From assembly GCF_042655485.1 (NCBI RefSeq), contig NZ_JBHSMC010000016.1, positions 62,001 through 126,000 of the forward strand: 64,000 nt of DNA, in the 5' to 3' direction. A program made the position numbers and the translations under genes. This document shows, piece by piece, positions 34,163 to 43,558 of the stretch. The stretch is from Lederbergia graminis. GTDB taxonomy: Bacteria > Bacillota > Bacilli > Bacillales > Bacillaceae_C. The notes beneath the pieces were generated by a model that was not told the DNA's origin, searched no databases, and saw nothing but the letters and a program-made list of their open reading frames with translations. Numbering within the stretch: the first letter of the stretch is position 1; every line of letters starts with the position of its first letter.

Positions 34163-36223
34163 TTATTTCTTCTTTTCTACTATTCTCACTTCATATTTAT
34201 CTAGCGTTTTATCTCCAAGTAACTTTTCACCAGTTACCAGGTCTTTTACTTCCGAAGTAAAGGAAATGGATTGTTGTTCTTCCGTAAAGTTCATCACAAA
34301 GAAATAATCATTTTCTTCATCGCTTCGAACTTGTACAGATACTCCACTCTCATGTGTAACAGGAACAGGTGATTCAATCGCAAGATCTTTCATCAGTTGT
34401 TTATAAAAATTTCGATGGAATTCATCTTCCAATCTTGCTCCAATATAATATGTTTTTCCTTTTCCAAATGAATGACTTGTTACTGCAGGAGTGCTTGCAT
34501 AGAAATCATCCTGATAAGTTGCCTCTACTTGTGCACTTGCAACATCAATGATTGTTGCATAATCTTTCAATTCATACGTTTTATTATTGTATTGAACTTT
34601 ATTTGTATCTTTCGGATATAACGTATCTGTTTCCAACGGATTTATCCCAAATATCTCCTGCAAGTCTGAATGCCAACCACCTAAATAGGTTAGATCATAT
34701 TCATTGACAATCCCACTAATATACGTCATCACTAAAGTTCCACCGTTGGCAACGAAACCTTTAAGTCTAGCAATTGTCTCCTCACTAGCTAAATATAGCA
34801 TCGGGACAATTAATAGTTTATAAGCCGAAAAATCTTGTTCTTTCGTAATTACATCTACTGGAATATCATTCTCCCAGAAAGCACGATATTGCTGATGTGC
34901 AGTTTGTGTGTAACGTTTCGATTTCATTCCAAAACCTTGAGCATCATTAAGTGCCCACTTATTCTCCCAATCGTACATAATTGCAACATCTGCTTTTTTG
35001 TACGTTCCAACTACTTTTGATAATTTTTCAAGTGTTTGTCCAACTTGGGCAACATCTTTGAACACCCTATTTTCAGCACTATTATCATGATCCACAACAG
35101 CACCATGGAATTTCTCAGATGAACCACGTGATTTTCTCCATTGGAAATACATTACACTGTCAGATCCATGCGCCACCATTTGCATAGCTGAAAGCAAATG
35201 CATACCTGGTCTCTTCGCTTTATTAACGTCATGCCAATTCACGGCACTTGGAGTTGATTCTAATAATAGGAATGGTTGTTGTTTTAAGCTACGATATAAG
35301 TCATCAATAAAGCCAACTTTCATAGCTAAATCAGCTGTAGTCTCCCAATCATTATGCCAAGCAGGGTAAGCATCCCATGTTATAACATCTACATGTTTTG
35401 CGAATTTACTATAGTCTAATGCACGAAATGGAATTAAGTCATTTGTATCTGCCATGAAATTCGTAGTAACAGGAATATCAGGCGTCAATTCTCTTAACGG
35501 AACAATTTCATTCTCATAGAAATCAATCGTTTGATCTGTTACAAAACGTTTCCAATCCAAGTTCAAACCATGGACTGCATTTTCACCAATTGGTGATGGT
35601 GAATCAATTTGAGACCAATCACTTATCGTGTGGCTCCAGAACGGTCCCCACCACGCTTCATTTAAAGCATCTAGATCATTATTATATTTCTTTTTTAACC
35701 ACTCTCTAAATGCTTCTTGGCACAAATCACAATGACATTCTCCACCATACTCATTCGATACATGCCACATAATGAGGGCAGGGTGGTCTTTATATCTTTC
35801 TGCTAACAAGCGATTAATTTGTTGTGTTTTCTCACGATACACTGGTGATGTAAAACAGTGATTATGTCTAGCACCGTGTAGCTGCTTCATTCTGGAAGCA
35901 TTAACACGTAATACTTCCGGATATTTTTGCGACATCCAGGCAGGACGCGCTCCACTAGGAGTTGCTAAAATAACATGTCCACCATTGTTATGAATATTGT
36001 TGATTATCTCATCTAGCCATTCGAAGTTGTATACCCCTTCTTCCGGTTCTAGGGTACTCCATGCAAAAATCCCGACGGAGAAAGCATTCGTATGTGCTAG
36101 TTTCATTAATTTAATATCATCAGCCAAAATATCCGGCCTGTGCAACCATTGATCTGGATTATAATCTCCACCATGAAGCATAACCTTCGCTTTAGTCGCG
36201 TAAGACTTTTTTAACTTAGACAT
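34163..36223 (-). CDS. ganA: GH42 beta-galactosidase
   Basis: 686 residues, cytoplasmic. It should release galactose from galacto-oligosaccharides imported by GanSPQ. The GH42 TIM barrel occupies about 1-390: GGDYNPDQW near the start, acid/base E in WHVSNEYGGECHC (about 155) and nucleophile E in LLLESTPSAVNW (about 305). The cysteines of the ECHCDLC cluster match zinc ligands seen in many GH42 enzymes. The trimerisation and C-terminal domains follow. The ATG at 36223 has AAAAGGAGG upstream; the frame opens at 36244. The next gene back is the ganQ permease, separated by a REP-like doublet. Confidence 0.92.
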   Translation of the reverse strand: MSKLKKSYATKAKVMLHGGDYNPDQWLHRPDILADDIKLMKLAHTNAFSVGIFAWSTLEPEEGVYNFEWLDEIINNIHNNGGHVILATPSGARPAWMSQKYPEVLRVNASRMKQLHGARHNHCFTSPVYREKTQQINRLLAERYKDHPALIMWHVSNEYGGECHCDLCQEAFREWLKKKYNNDLDALNEAWWGPFWSHTISDWSQIDSPSPIGENAVHGLNLDWKRFVTDQTIDFYENEIVPLRELTPDIPVTTNFMADTNDLIPFRALDYSKFAKHVDVITWDAYPAWHNDWETTADLAMKVGFIDDLYRSLKQQPFLLLESTPSAVNWHDVNKAKRPGMHLLSAMQMVAHGSDSVMYFQWRKSRGSSEKFHGAVVDHDNSAENRVFKDVAQVGQTLEKLSKVVGTYKKADVAIMYDWENKWALNDAQGFGMKSKRYTQTAHQQYRAFWENDIPVDVITKEQDFSAYKLLIVPMLYLASEETIARLKGFVANGGTLVMTYISGIVNEYDLTYLGGWHSDLQEIFGINPLETDTLYPKDTNKVQYNNKTYELKDYATIIDVASAQVEATYQDDFYASTPAVTSHSFGKGKTYYIGARLEDEFHRNFYKQLMKDLAIESPVPVTHESGVSVQVRSDEENDYFFVMNFTEEQQSISFTSEVKDLVTGEKLLGDKTLDKYEVRIVEKKK

Positions 36224-36258
36224 TTTTTCCTCCTTTTGGAACAAGGTTCAGCTCCCAT

Positions 36259-36356
36259 GGGACATGGGGTCAGTTCTCTTGTCCCGAATTTATTCAATTG
36301 GGATGGATAGTTTCTACTCCACATAACAGGGACGGGGAAGCTGACCCCGTGTCCCT
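36259..36356. repeat. REP-like hairpin doublet in the ganQ-ganA spacer
   Basis: Hairpin one (36259-36285, ends GGGACA/TGTCCC) and hairpin two (36328-36356, ends AGGGAC/GTCCCT) are inverted relative to each other. GGGACATGGGGTCAG at 36259 pairs with CTGACCCCGTGTCCC at 36341 with one mismatch. They fill the spacer up to the ganQ stop. A related copy lies at 43479-43509. Confidence 0.75.
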
Positions 36357-37208
36357 TTATCCCTTCGTTCCACCTGCTGTTAAACCTGATACAAAGTTCT
36401 TTTGCAGCATGATAAAGATAATAGCAACCGGGATACTGATTAATATTGCTCCAGCAGCAAAAGTTGTATAGCTTGCTCCCATTACTTCATTTACTAGATT
36501 GTATAGACCAATCGGGAGTGTATAAGATTCTGGTGTTCTCAAGATAACTGAGGACATAACGAAGTCCCCGAGTGGACCTGTAAATCCGTTCATTGCGACT
36601 ACTGCAATCATCGGTTTAGATAATGGCATAATTACTTGCCAGAAAATTCTTGTGTTACTTGCGCCATCTATTTTTGCACTTTCATCTAGATCATATGGAA
36701 TGGAGTCCATATATCCTTTCATTAAATACGTATTCATTGGTATTTGCCCACCAATATATAACAAGATTAATAACCAATGACTATTCATTAAACCTAATAA
36801 TTGTGCCAACACAAATAGTGCAATTAGCGCTGAAAACTGTGGAATCATTTGCAGTAATAAAAAGAGTGTTAATGCATTTTTTCTCCCTTTAAATCGGAAA
36901 CGAGAGAATGCATATGCCGTAAAGGAAACGCTTATGACAGTACCTATCATTGTAAAAACACTAATCTTAATTGAATTCATATACCACTGACCGTATTGCA
37001 GACTTTCCTTCCCCGCAAACAACTCACGATAATGATCGAATGTAGGATTTTTCGGAATAATAGATGTACTGATTAAGCTATTTCCTGGATTGAAGCTAGC
37101 CCCTACCGTCCATAACAACGGATAGATGATAGCTACAACAATAAAGACTAAAATGGAATATGAAACTAATAGGCGTAAGAATTTTTTCTTTTTTACATCT
37201 GTCATCAT
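36357..37208 (-). CDS. ganQ: Galacto-oligosaccharide ABC permease (MalG type)
   Basis: 283-residue MalG-like permease with six membrane helices. The EAA loop is DLDESAKIDGASNTRIFWQVIMPLSKP (about 175-201), and it ends in FVSGLTAGGTKG, typical of MalG/GanQ. It starts 3 bp after the ganP stop, so translation is coupled. The order binding protein, MalF-type, MalG-type, GH42, GH53 is that of the B. subtilis gan operon. The ATPase is not encoded here. Confidence 0.9.
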   Translation of the reverse strand: MMTDVKKKKFLRLLVSYSILVFIVVAIIYPLLWTVGASFNPGNSLISTSIIPKNPTFDHYRELFAGKESLQYGQWYMNSIKISVFTMIGTVISVSFTAYAFSRFRFKGRKNALTLFLLLQMIPQFSALIALFVLAQLLGLMNSHWLLILLYIGGQIPMNTYLMKGYMDSIPYDLDESAKIDGASNTRIFWQVIMPLSKPMIAVVAMNGFTGPLGDFVMSSVILRTPESYTLPIGLYNLVNEVMGASYTTFAAGAILISIPVAIIFIMLQKNFVSGLTAGGTKG

Positions 37209-37211
37209 TGC

Positions 37212-38468
37212 TTACGCCCCCTCTTTAAATGAATTTGTCCTTCTAAACTGCCATAGGGCAATTAAGATAACAAATACAGATAATAGAATTGTTAATGCAG
37301 CTGCAAGTGAATACTGACTGGATTGCATTGTCAATTTATAAATCCAAGATACTAATATATCTGTACCTCCAGCTGTTGATCCAGGCATTGCAGGACCACC
37401 GCCATTAAAGAGATAAATAATATTGAAGTTATTAAAGTTAAAGGTAAATTGCGTAATAATAATTGGTGCCATTGCAATTAAAATCATTGGCATCGTAATA
37501 CTTTTAAATTTCGCAAATGCAGAAGCACCATCAATTGTAGCTGCCTCGTATAAGTCATTTGGAATAGATTGTAAAACCCCAGTTGTAACTAAGAATATAT
37601 AAGGGAAACCTAACCAACCTTGCATTAAAATCAGTGCCACTCTAGACCAATTGGCATCGGTCATCCAAGGAATTGCATCGATTCCAAAGAATGCTAAAAT
37701 ATCATTATTTATTGCTCCAAAACTATCATTAAATAGCCCAGCAAAGATTAGAATCGTCACAAAGCCCGGAACAGCCCATGGTAGGACAAAAATAGTTCGG
37801 AAAAACTTTTTAAAGCGAATATCCTTCTGATTGACAATTACCGCTAATAAAATTCCTAAGCTAACTTGGAGACTAGAAGCAACAAGTGTCCAAATAATGG
37901 TCCAAGCTAAAACATCAAAGAAAGTTGAACGCCAAATATCAACTGTAAATATCTTTGCGAATGTCTCAAAGCCAACCCAATCCGCCAAATTGGCAGGTGG
38001 TGAGTGATATAAATCATAGTTTGTAAATGCTAGCGCAAAGCTAAATAAGATAGGGAAAATTACTGCGAATACCAATATAAATAGGGAAGGTCCACTAACT
38101 ACATATGGATATCCTTGTGAAATTAAGTTGTGATATTGATCTTTTAATGAGCTTAATTCTCTATTTTCATCGCGTAGTTTTCCGTTTTTATAAGCATCAC
38201 GAAAATTGACATAATAGATTGCTAGTCCAAAGACTGTGACAATAATCGCGATAATACCTTCTGCTAATAAGAAAATCGAGTTATCCCGTGGTACCTCTGT
38301 TCCTAAAGTGACAATCCCCCAGAACCCCATATTTAGTAAGTCACCAAAGGCTACAAAGAAAGAAATGCCCAGTATAAGGAATAAAAGTCCTTTCACAAAT
38401 TGTTTATTGTACAATTGGCCAAGGCCAGGAATAATCGATAGTACAGTTGCGATTTTACGATGCTGCAA
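37212..38468 (-). CDS. ganP: Galacto-oligosaccharide ABC permease (MalF type)
   Basis: About 418 residues, MalF-like, with an extra N-terminal pair of helices (LSIIPGLGQLYNKQFVKGLLFLILG) as in GanP. The EAA loop is DLYEAATIDGASAFAKFKSITMPMI. The open frame runs back to 38546, through a REP-like hairpin, but no ribosome site serves that end. At 38468 a TTG codon follows GAGAGGTGAG at normal distance and starts the conserved QHRKIATVLS region, so I take TTG 38468. With GanQ it forms the membrane channel. Confidence 0.88.
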   Translation of the reverse strand: MQHRKIATVLSIIPGLGQLYNKQFVKGLLFLILGISFFVAFGDLLNMGFWGIVTLGTEVPRDNSIFLLAEGIIAIIVTVFGLAIYYVNFRDAYKNGKLRDENRELSSLKDQYHNLISQGYPYVVSGPSLFILVFAVIFPILFSFALAFTNYDLYHSPPANLADWVGFETFAKIFTVDIWRSTFFDVLAWTIIWTLVASSLQVSLGILLAVIVNQKDIRFKKFFRTIFVLPWAVPGFVTILIFAGLFNDSFGAINNDILAFFGIDAIPWMTDANWSRVALILMQGWLGFPYIFLVTTGVLQSIPNDLYEAATIDGASAFAKFKSITMPMILIAMAPIIITQFTFNFNNFNIIYLFNGGGPAMPGSTAGGTDILVSWIYKLTMQSSQYSLAAALTILLSVFVILIALWQFRRTNSFKEGA

Positions 38469-38519
38469 TTTTCTCACCTCTCTTGCATATAAGGAGCTTG
38501 CTTTATTTTGATAAATGAA

Positions 38520-38545
38520 TGGTGCCAAACGCATGTTTGACACCA
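38520..38545. repeat. REP-like palindrome in the ganS-ganP spacer
   Basis: TGGTGCCAAAC (38520-38530) and GTTTGACACCA (38535-38545) form a hairpin with a GCAT loop and one mismatch. It resembles the GGTGTCA-type palindromes I recall as dispersed in Bacillaceae. It may adjust transcript levels between ganS and the permease genes. Confidence 0.65.
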
Positions 38546-38602
38546 ATTTATTATTTTATGCGCAGTAACCGGCAATAATTCTAGATTGATTAAAGGTTCG
38601 TT

Positions 38603-39877
38603 TTATCGTCCACCATGATTAGCTTCAATTTGTCCTTTAACCGTTTTTACCGCTTGATCTAAAGCTTCTTTTGGTTCAGCCTTACCGGTAGCAATTGTTT
38701 GTAATGCTGCATCTACTGGTGGCCATACTTCGTTCATTTCAGGAATATTTGGAGTTAACTCAGAGAATTGGGATTGTTCAGCTACAGCTTGTGCTGCTTC
38801 ACTTTCCGCAACTACTGGATCATTTGCTAATGCTTGTACAGCAGGTACTTCTTGAGTAACTTCATATCTTGTTCTAGAGTTTTCTTCATTTGCTAAGAAC
38901 ACAACTAATTTTTCAGCTAGCTCTGCATTTTTTGAATAAGAGCTGACGTTGTAGCTTTTCACACCAACAAACGCACTCATATTTTCACCATTAGGTAATT
39001 CTGGTAATTTCGTCACTCCGAAGTTAACGCCTGCTTTTGTAAATGGATCAATATTCCAAGGACCTGAAATAACAGCAGCTGCTTTTCCTTCTGTGAACAA
39101 TGATTCTAAAACGTTAATACCTTGTTCTCCAATAATACCAGCTGGGAAAAGCCCCTCTTTATAGAAACGCTGAATGTATTTTGCACCTTCAATAGCTCCG
39201 GAATTATTTAGCCCAATATCCGTTGGATCATAATTTCCGTTACTATCTTGTCCAAAAATATAACCACCGTAACCACTTAATACACTTTGTGCATAGTAGA
39301 TTTGGTCAAATAATGCTAGTAAACCAAAGTTTCCATCTTTCGTTAATTCTTTTGAAAGATCATACCAACCATCTAAAGTTGTTGGCACGTCTTCGTCCGA
39401 GATAATATCCTTGTTGTAATAGAGCATTGTTGTTTCAACAGCCTTTGGTAGCCCATACACTTTGTTGTTTACTTTTTGAGATTGCATAGCAACATCTGTA
39501 TAAATAGATTGAACACTTTCATCTACATTTAATTCTTTAATCAATCCTTCTACTACAGCGGTCCCAATTTGGTCCGCAGGCATTGTTAATACATCAGGTC
39601 CAGTACCAGCTGGTCCGTCAAGACGCAAATCCTCTATTTGTTGCGCATATGCTTTTTCAACAACTTTAATTTTTACGTCATTTTCTTCTTCAAATTTAGC
39701 AATGGCATCTTTTATACCATCTGCCTTTTCGACATCCTCCCAAACTAGTAAATCATAATCCTTATTATTTTTCTTAGAGTTTGACTGCTTGCCGTCCCCA
39801 TCTTGTGGTCCACATGCAGCTAAAATTATACTTAAAACAATAATTGATAAAATACTAAACACCTTTGTCTTCTTCAT
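38603..39877 (-). CDS. ganS: Galacto-oligosaccharide-binding lipoprotein
   Basis: 424 residues, lipobox IILAAC (Cys22), MalE-like fold. The start (LLVWEDVEKADGIKDAIAKFEEENDVKIKV) and the DGPAGTGPDVL segment are typical of the GanS/cyclodextrin-binding group. It delivers galacto-oligosaccharides from the wall-bound galactanase to GanPQ. It is first in the structural operon, behind a promoter with operator and cre-like sites. Confidence 0.9.
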   Translation of the reverse strand: MKKTKVFSILSIIVLSIILAACGPQDGDGKQSNSKKNNKDYDLLVWEDVEKADGIKDAIAKFEEENDVKIKVVEKAYAQQIEDLRLDGPAGTGPDVLTMPADQIGTAVVEGLIKELNVDESVQSIYTDVAMQSQKVNNKVYGLPKAVETTMLYYNKDIISDEDVPTTLDGWYDLSKELTKDGNFGLLALFDQIYYAQSVLSGYGGYIFGQDSNGNYDPTDIGLNNSGAIEGAKYIQRFYKEGLFPAGIIGEQGINVLESLFTEGKAAAVISGPWNIDPFTKAGVNFGVTKLPELPNGENMSAFVGVKSYNVSSYSKNAELAEKLVVFLANEENSRTRYEVTQEVPAVQALANDPVVAESEAAQAVAEQSQFSELTPNIPEMNEVWPPVDAALQTIATGKAEPKEALDQAVKTVKGQIEANHGGR

Positions 39878-39918
39878 GAATAGTCATCCTTTCAATTAAT
39901 ATAACGTTTTCATTTAAC

Positions 39919-40002
39919 TGAAAGCGTTCTTACACTTGTATAATAGCACCGTTTAGAAAAATTGTAAACAATTAATTTACTAAAATGAGTAAAATGTTTT
40001 AC
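39919..40002 (-). promoter_or_regulatory. ganS promoter with GanR-type operators and cre site
   Basis: On the minus strand -35 TTTACA (39963-39968) and -10 TATTAT (39940-39945) are 17 bp apart. A perfect-armed operator GTAAAATGTTTTAC lies at 39989-40002. A second GTAAA/TTTAC pair (39964-39980) overlaps the -35 box. TGAAAGCGTTCTTA on the plus strand (39919-39932) matches cre at 12 of 14 just downstream. This points to specific repression plus catabolite control. Confidence 0.75.
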
Positions 40003-40010
40003 GAAAACAA

Positions 40011-40036
40011 AAAAACGGCTGATTATCGCCGTTTTT
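40011..40036 (-). terminator. Terminator of ganR
   Basis: AAAAACGGC (40011-40019) and GCCGTTTTT (40028-40036) form a 9-bp stem with a T-rich 3' side on the minus strand, between ganR and ganS. Confidence 0.88.
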
Positions 40037-40043
40037 CTTGCAT

Positions 40044-41036
40044 CTAATTAGTACTTTTTCTTATAACTAATTCAGATCCTAAATATAGAGTTTTTACTAT
40101 TTTTCTTTTGTCCGATACTCGTTCTAGCAATAAATTTATCGCATTGTTACAAATTTCCCGCAAGTCAATATGGAACGTAGTGAGAGGGGGAGAAACATAT
40201 TTTGCAACACTTATATTATTAATGCTTATAATGCTAACTCTGTTTGGTATAGATATGCCGTGTTCATTTAAGGCTTGTAAACAGCCTACAGCTATTGGAT
40301 CCGCAGCAATAAAGAACGCAGTGGGTAAACGATTACCCAGTTGTTCTATTGCATCTTTCATTAAATGGTACCCATTATCTACTGAGAAGCCTCGGTGACA
40401 GAAAATATATTCTTCCTTTAATAGAGATTTCTCATTCATATATTCCCGGAATGTTCGTTCACGTAAATCCATTTCATCTTCATGTGTATTTGGATTATGA
40501 AATGTTCCTCCAATAAAACCTATCTCACTATGACCTTTATCCACTAAGTAATCGATAGTTTGCCTTGAGATTTGAGCTAAGTCCGGTCTTACAGAATCAT
40601 AATTGCTAGGATCAGGTGAAGAATCAATAAATACTCCATTAGGCGTTAATTGCCTTAAATACGCAAGTTCTTTTTCAGAAAATGTTCCAACGGCTATGAA
40701 ACCTTCTATTGTATCGGGAATAGCCTCAATTCCTTGGTGGATTTTATACGTTGTTAATTCCACATTATTCTTCTTTGCTATTTTTTCTATTTCCAATCGC
40801 ATTGTTTTAAAATAAACGTCTTCTAACTCTTCTTTATCAGTTAACCAATACAAAAAAGCAATATTTTTCACCAGTAGTCTTACTGTATTTTTTCTATAAT
40901 TAAGCTTCTCAGCAACTGCATAAATTTTTTCACGTGTTTCATCAGGTACTGAAAGGTTAGGATCATTATTTAAAACGCGAGAGACAGTTGATATCGAAAA
41001 TCCTGCTGCTTTTGCAACATCCTTAATTGTTGCCAT
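40044..41036 (-). CDS. ganR: LacI-family repressor of the gan operon
   Basis: 330 residues. The LacI helix-turn-helix (ATIKDVAKAAGFSISTVSRVLNNDPNLSVPDETREKI) is at the N-terminus and an effector-binding domain follows. It is encoded directly upstream of ganS with its own terminator, as in B. subtilis, where GanR represses the operon and galactobiose relieves it. Near-identical operators (GTAAAA-NN-TTTTAC) occur before both ganS and ganR, which implies autoregulation. Confidence 0.88.
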   Translation of the reverse strand: MATIKDVAKAAGFSISTVSRVLNNDPNLSVPDETREKIYAVAEKLNYRKNTVRLLVKNIAFLYWLTDKEELEDVYFKTMRLEIEKIAKKNNVELTTYKIHQGIEAIPDTIEGFIAVGTFSEKELAYLRQLTPNGVFIDSSPDPSNYDSVRPDLAQISRQTIDYLVDKGHSEIGFIGGTFHNPNTHEDEMDLRERTFREYMNEKSLLKEEYIFCHRGFSVDNGYHLMKDAIEQLGNRLPTAFFIAADPIAVGCLQALNEHGISIPNRVSIISINNISVAKYVSPPLTTFHIDLREICNNAINLLLERVSDKRKIVKTLYLGSELVIRKSTN

Positions 41037-41055
41037 TTCTCCACCTCTTCCATAA

Positions 41056-41101
41056 GTAAAACTTTTTACTTTTATTTTACTTGAATTTAGTAAAATGTCA
41101 A
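41056..41101 (-). promoter_or_regulatory. ganR promoter with autoregulatory operator
   Basis: On the minus strand -35 TTGACA (41096-41101) and -10 TAAAAT (41074-41079) are 16 bp apart. Operator GTAAAACTTTTTAC (41056-41069) lies just downstream, matching the ganS operator in both half-sites. Confidence 0.72.
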
Positions 41102-41169
41102 CACTACCTAAAATTTCAAAAAGAAGCTTACTTCTGTATTACATCTAGAAGTAAGCTTTCCCTATGATA

Positions 41170-43377
41170 CTATCCAGTTTTTACTCTAGACTTCGTCATA
41201 TTACGTTGAGCCATAATCAAACCATAATAGATTCCTTGTTTTCTCATTAACTCTTCGTGCGTTCCAATCTCTGCAATCTCGCCTTGATTTAGAACGAATA
41301 ATCTATCCGCATTTTTAAGTGTAGATAGTCTATGGGCAATTGCAATTGTTGTCCTGTTTTTCGTAATTCGCTGTAATGCTTCTTGAATGGCAGATTCTGT
41401 TTCAATATCAAGAGAAGCTGTAGCCTCATCTAAAATGAGAATACGCGGGTTATGAAGAACCGCTCTTGCAATTGTAATACGTTGACGTTCTCCCCCTGAT
41501 AGGTTATTTCCGTTTTCATTAAGCCATGTATCATATCCATCTGGTAAACCGATGATAAAATCATGTACATTCGCAACTTTAGCAGCCTGAATAACCTCTT
41601 CAGCTGAAGCATCTGGCTTCGAGTAACGAATATTATCCATTATCGTTCCTCTAAACAACATCGTTTCCTGAAGAACAACTCCAATCTGTGAACGAAGCTC
41701 TTCTTGCTTAATGTTCCTTATATCAATTCCATCAATTAATATTTCTCCTTCATTCACATCATAAAACCGAGAAACTAAGTTTATTAGCGTTGATTTACCA
41801 GAGCCCGAATGTCCAACAAGTCCAATCATTTCCCCACGTTTAATTTCGAAATTAATATTTTTTAGTACTGGTTCATATGACTTATAACCGAATGTGACAT
41901 CATTGAACTCAATATTTCCATGGATGGAGTGAACGATGGAAGTTTCTTTATCTAATATTTCAGGATCCTCATCAATAACGGAAAAAATTCGATCAATCGC
42001 AATTACTGCATCCGCAATCCATCTCGGCATATTCATTAACCATGCAAGCGGGCCAAAAATCATACTTGCATATCCTGTGAACTGTACGAGCTCACCAAGT
42101 GTTAAAGAGCCGTTAAGTATCATATTCAATCCTACAAGTAACACAAAATAAGTACTAATTTGCAATAAATAAGTGGAGATTGGTGTTAAGATACTATATA
42201 CTTTTTCCGATTTAAATGCCGCAGTAGCATAGTCTGTATTGTATTTTCTAAACTTATTAATCTCACTTTGTTCTTTTCCAAATGTTTTCACTACCCGAAT
42301 TCCACTAAGTACATCATGGAGATAGGAGTTTGCTTTATCAAAGATAACCCACTGTTTTCGAAACAGTCTTCGGACAATTACTCGCCAAGTCATATACTGC
42401 AAGTAAGCAACAAACGGTGCTGGTAATAGCACTATTAACGCTAATTTCCAATCTGTAATTAGCAATAATACCGTGACCGATATAAGCATAATCACTTGGT
42501 AAATAGCCGTTGTAAATATTTCCTGTATTAATCGTCTAATTCTGTTTGTGTCTGATGTAACCCGGTTCATAAGGTCCCCAGCTCTTTGAGAAGTCAAGAA
42601 GCCGAGGGAAAGATTTTGGATTTTCTCGTATACTAGTTTTCGTAAATCTGCTGCAATGCTGGAGCTTACCGTAGCCATCACTCGACCTTTTCCAACATTC
42701 AATAATTCAGCAGCAACTAGTGAGAATAAAATACCTCCAATAGCTACAAAGAACAAGGTAATATTTGCACTCTGTCCTTCAGGTGGCTGTAAAGAAGAGT
42801 TGACAAGGACCTTTTGGAAATAAGGTCCTAATAATGAAACACCTGAAGTAACCATTAAGATGATTAATCCTACCATTAAAAGACGCCAATGAGACTTTGA
42901 TACAGCAAAAAGTCGTTTTAACACCGCTGCTTTATTCATACAGTTAGCACAAACTCGTGTGCCGTGAAGCAATCTATTTCCACAATTAGAACAGACTCGT
43001 TCCTCTTCCTCATTGTAAATTCGGATTTCACTTTTCTCTGCTATATAATTTAAAATTTGTGCGATGTAAGCATATCGTGCAATATGCTCCATTGAAATTC
43101 TAACAAGGATTTGTTTCCCTATTTCGTCTTTTGCTTCTAGAACTGCATTACCAATTAACGGCACAACTTTATACTCTCTTGCTTCCGCTATTAAACTACT
43201 TTCTTTTACCTCGCCATTCTGAACATACGCCCACATTTCCTCACCAATCACAAAGTAACCGGACGTTCTTCGCCCTGTAAGTGACAAATCTGCAGGAACA
43301 CAATATCTTATTGTTTCACCAATTACCTCTTGGACAGCCAATCTATCTTGAGTTGAAAGTTCAAAGTTTAAATTCAT
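41170..43377 (-). CDS. ABC half-transporter with N-terminal zinc ribbon (second of pair)
   Basis: 735 residues. An N-terminal cytoplasmic domain of about 120 residues leads to a four-cysteine zinc ribbon (C129, C132, C143, C146). An ABC exporter follows: six membrane helices from about 165, then an ATPase domain with GHSGSGKST, NNLSGGERQR and LILDEATASLD. The ribbon in front of the transmembrane domain is unusual for exporters. The partner gene upstream has the same plan, so a heterodimer is likely. AAGGAAGG precedes the ATG. The DUF1854 gene and a REP-like hairpin lie between the pair. Cargo is unknown; peptide or lipid-like export is typical of the superfamily. Confidence 0.85.
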   Translation of the reverse strand: MNLNFELSTQDRLAVQEVIGETIRYCVPADLSLTGRRTSGYFVIGEEMWAYVQNGEVKESSLIAEAREYKVVPLIGNAVLEAKDEIGKQILVRISMEHIARYAYIAQILNYIAEKSEIRIYNEEEERVCSNCGNRLLHGTRVCANCMNKAAVLKRLFAVSKSHWRLLMVGLIILMVTSGVSLLGPYFQKVLVNSSLQPPEGQSANITLFFVAIGGILFSLVAAELLNVGKGRVMATVSSSIAADLRKLVYEKIQNLSLGFLTSQRAGDLMNRVTSDTNRIRRLIQEIFTTAIYQVIMLISVTVLLLITDWKLALIVLLPAPFVAYLQYMTWRVIVRRLFRKQWVIFDKANSYLHDVLSGIRVVKTFGKEQSEINKFRKYNTDYATAAFKSEKVYSILTPISTYLLQISTYFVLLVGLNMILNGSLTLGELVQFTGYASMIFGPLAWLMNMPRWIADAVIAIDRIFSVIDEDPEILDKETSIVHSIHGNIEFNDVTFGYKSYEPVLKNINFEIKRGEMIGLVGHSGSGKSTLINLVSRFYDVNEGEILIDGIDIRNIKQEELRSQIGVVLQETMLFRGTIMDNIRYSKPDASAEEVIQAAKVANVHDFIIGLPDGYDTWLNENGNNLSGGERQRITIARAVLHNPRILILDEATASLDIETESAIQEALQRITKNRTTIAIAHRLSTLKNADRLFVLNQGEIAEIGTHEELMRKQGIYYGLIMAQRNMTKSRVKTG

Positions 43378-43478
43378 AAACAGCCTTCCTTTGGAGACAA
43401 GGGCTCTCTTCCCTTATCTATAAAATTTCTAACGAGACATGCGGGACATGAGATCCACTTCATTTTCCCAAAATCCCC

Positions 43479-43509
43479 CTGGGACGCGGGACCTGACCCC
43501 ACGTCCCAG
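43479..43509. repeat. REP-like hairpin upstream of the second ABC gene
   Basis: CTGGGACG (43479-43486) pairs with CGTCCCAG (43502-43509). The loop contains CCTGACCCCA, shared with the doublet at 36259-36356. Related GGGACATGAG sequence extends left to 43443. It fills the 180-bp spacer between the DUF1854 gene and the ABC gene. Confidence 0.65.
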
Positions 43510-43558
43510 TCTCAGAACATTTGCTTGTCGCCGATAAACGGGCACCTTCCGCTTTTCG

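Noticed and set aside
38469..38546. N-terminal extension of ganP through the REP-like palindrome
   Set aside because: The extension has no ribosome site and encodes the hairpin. A TTG after a strong Shine-Dalgarno at 38468 gives the length I recall for GanP.
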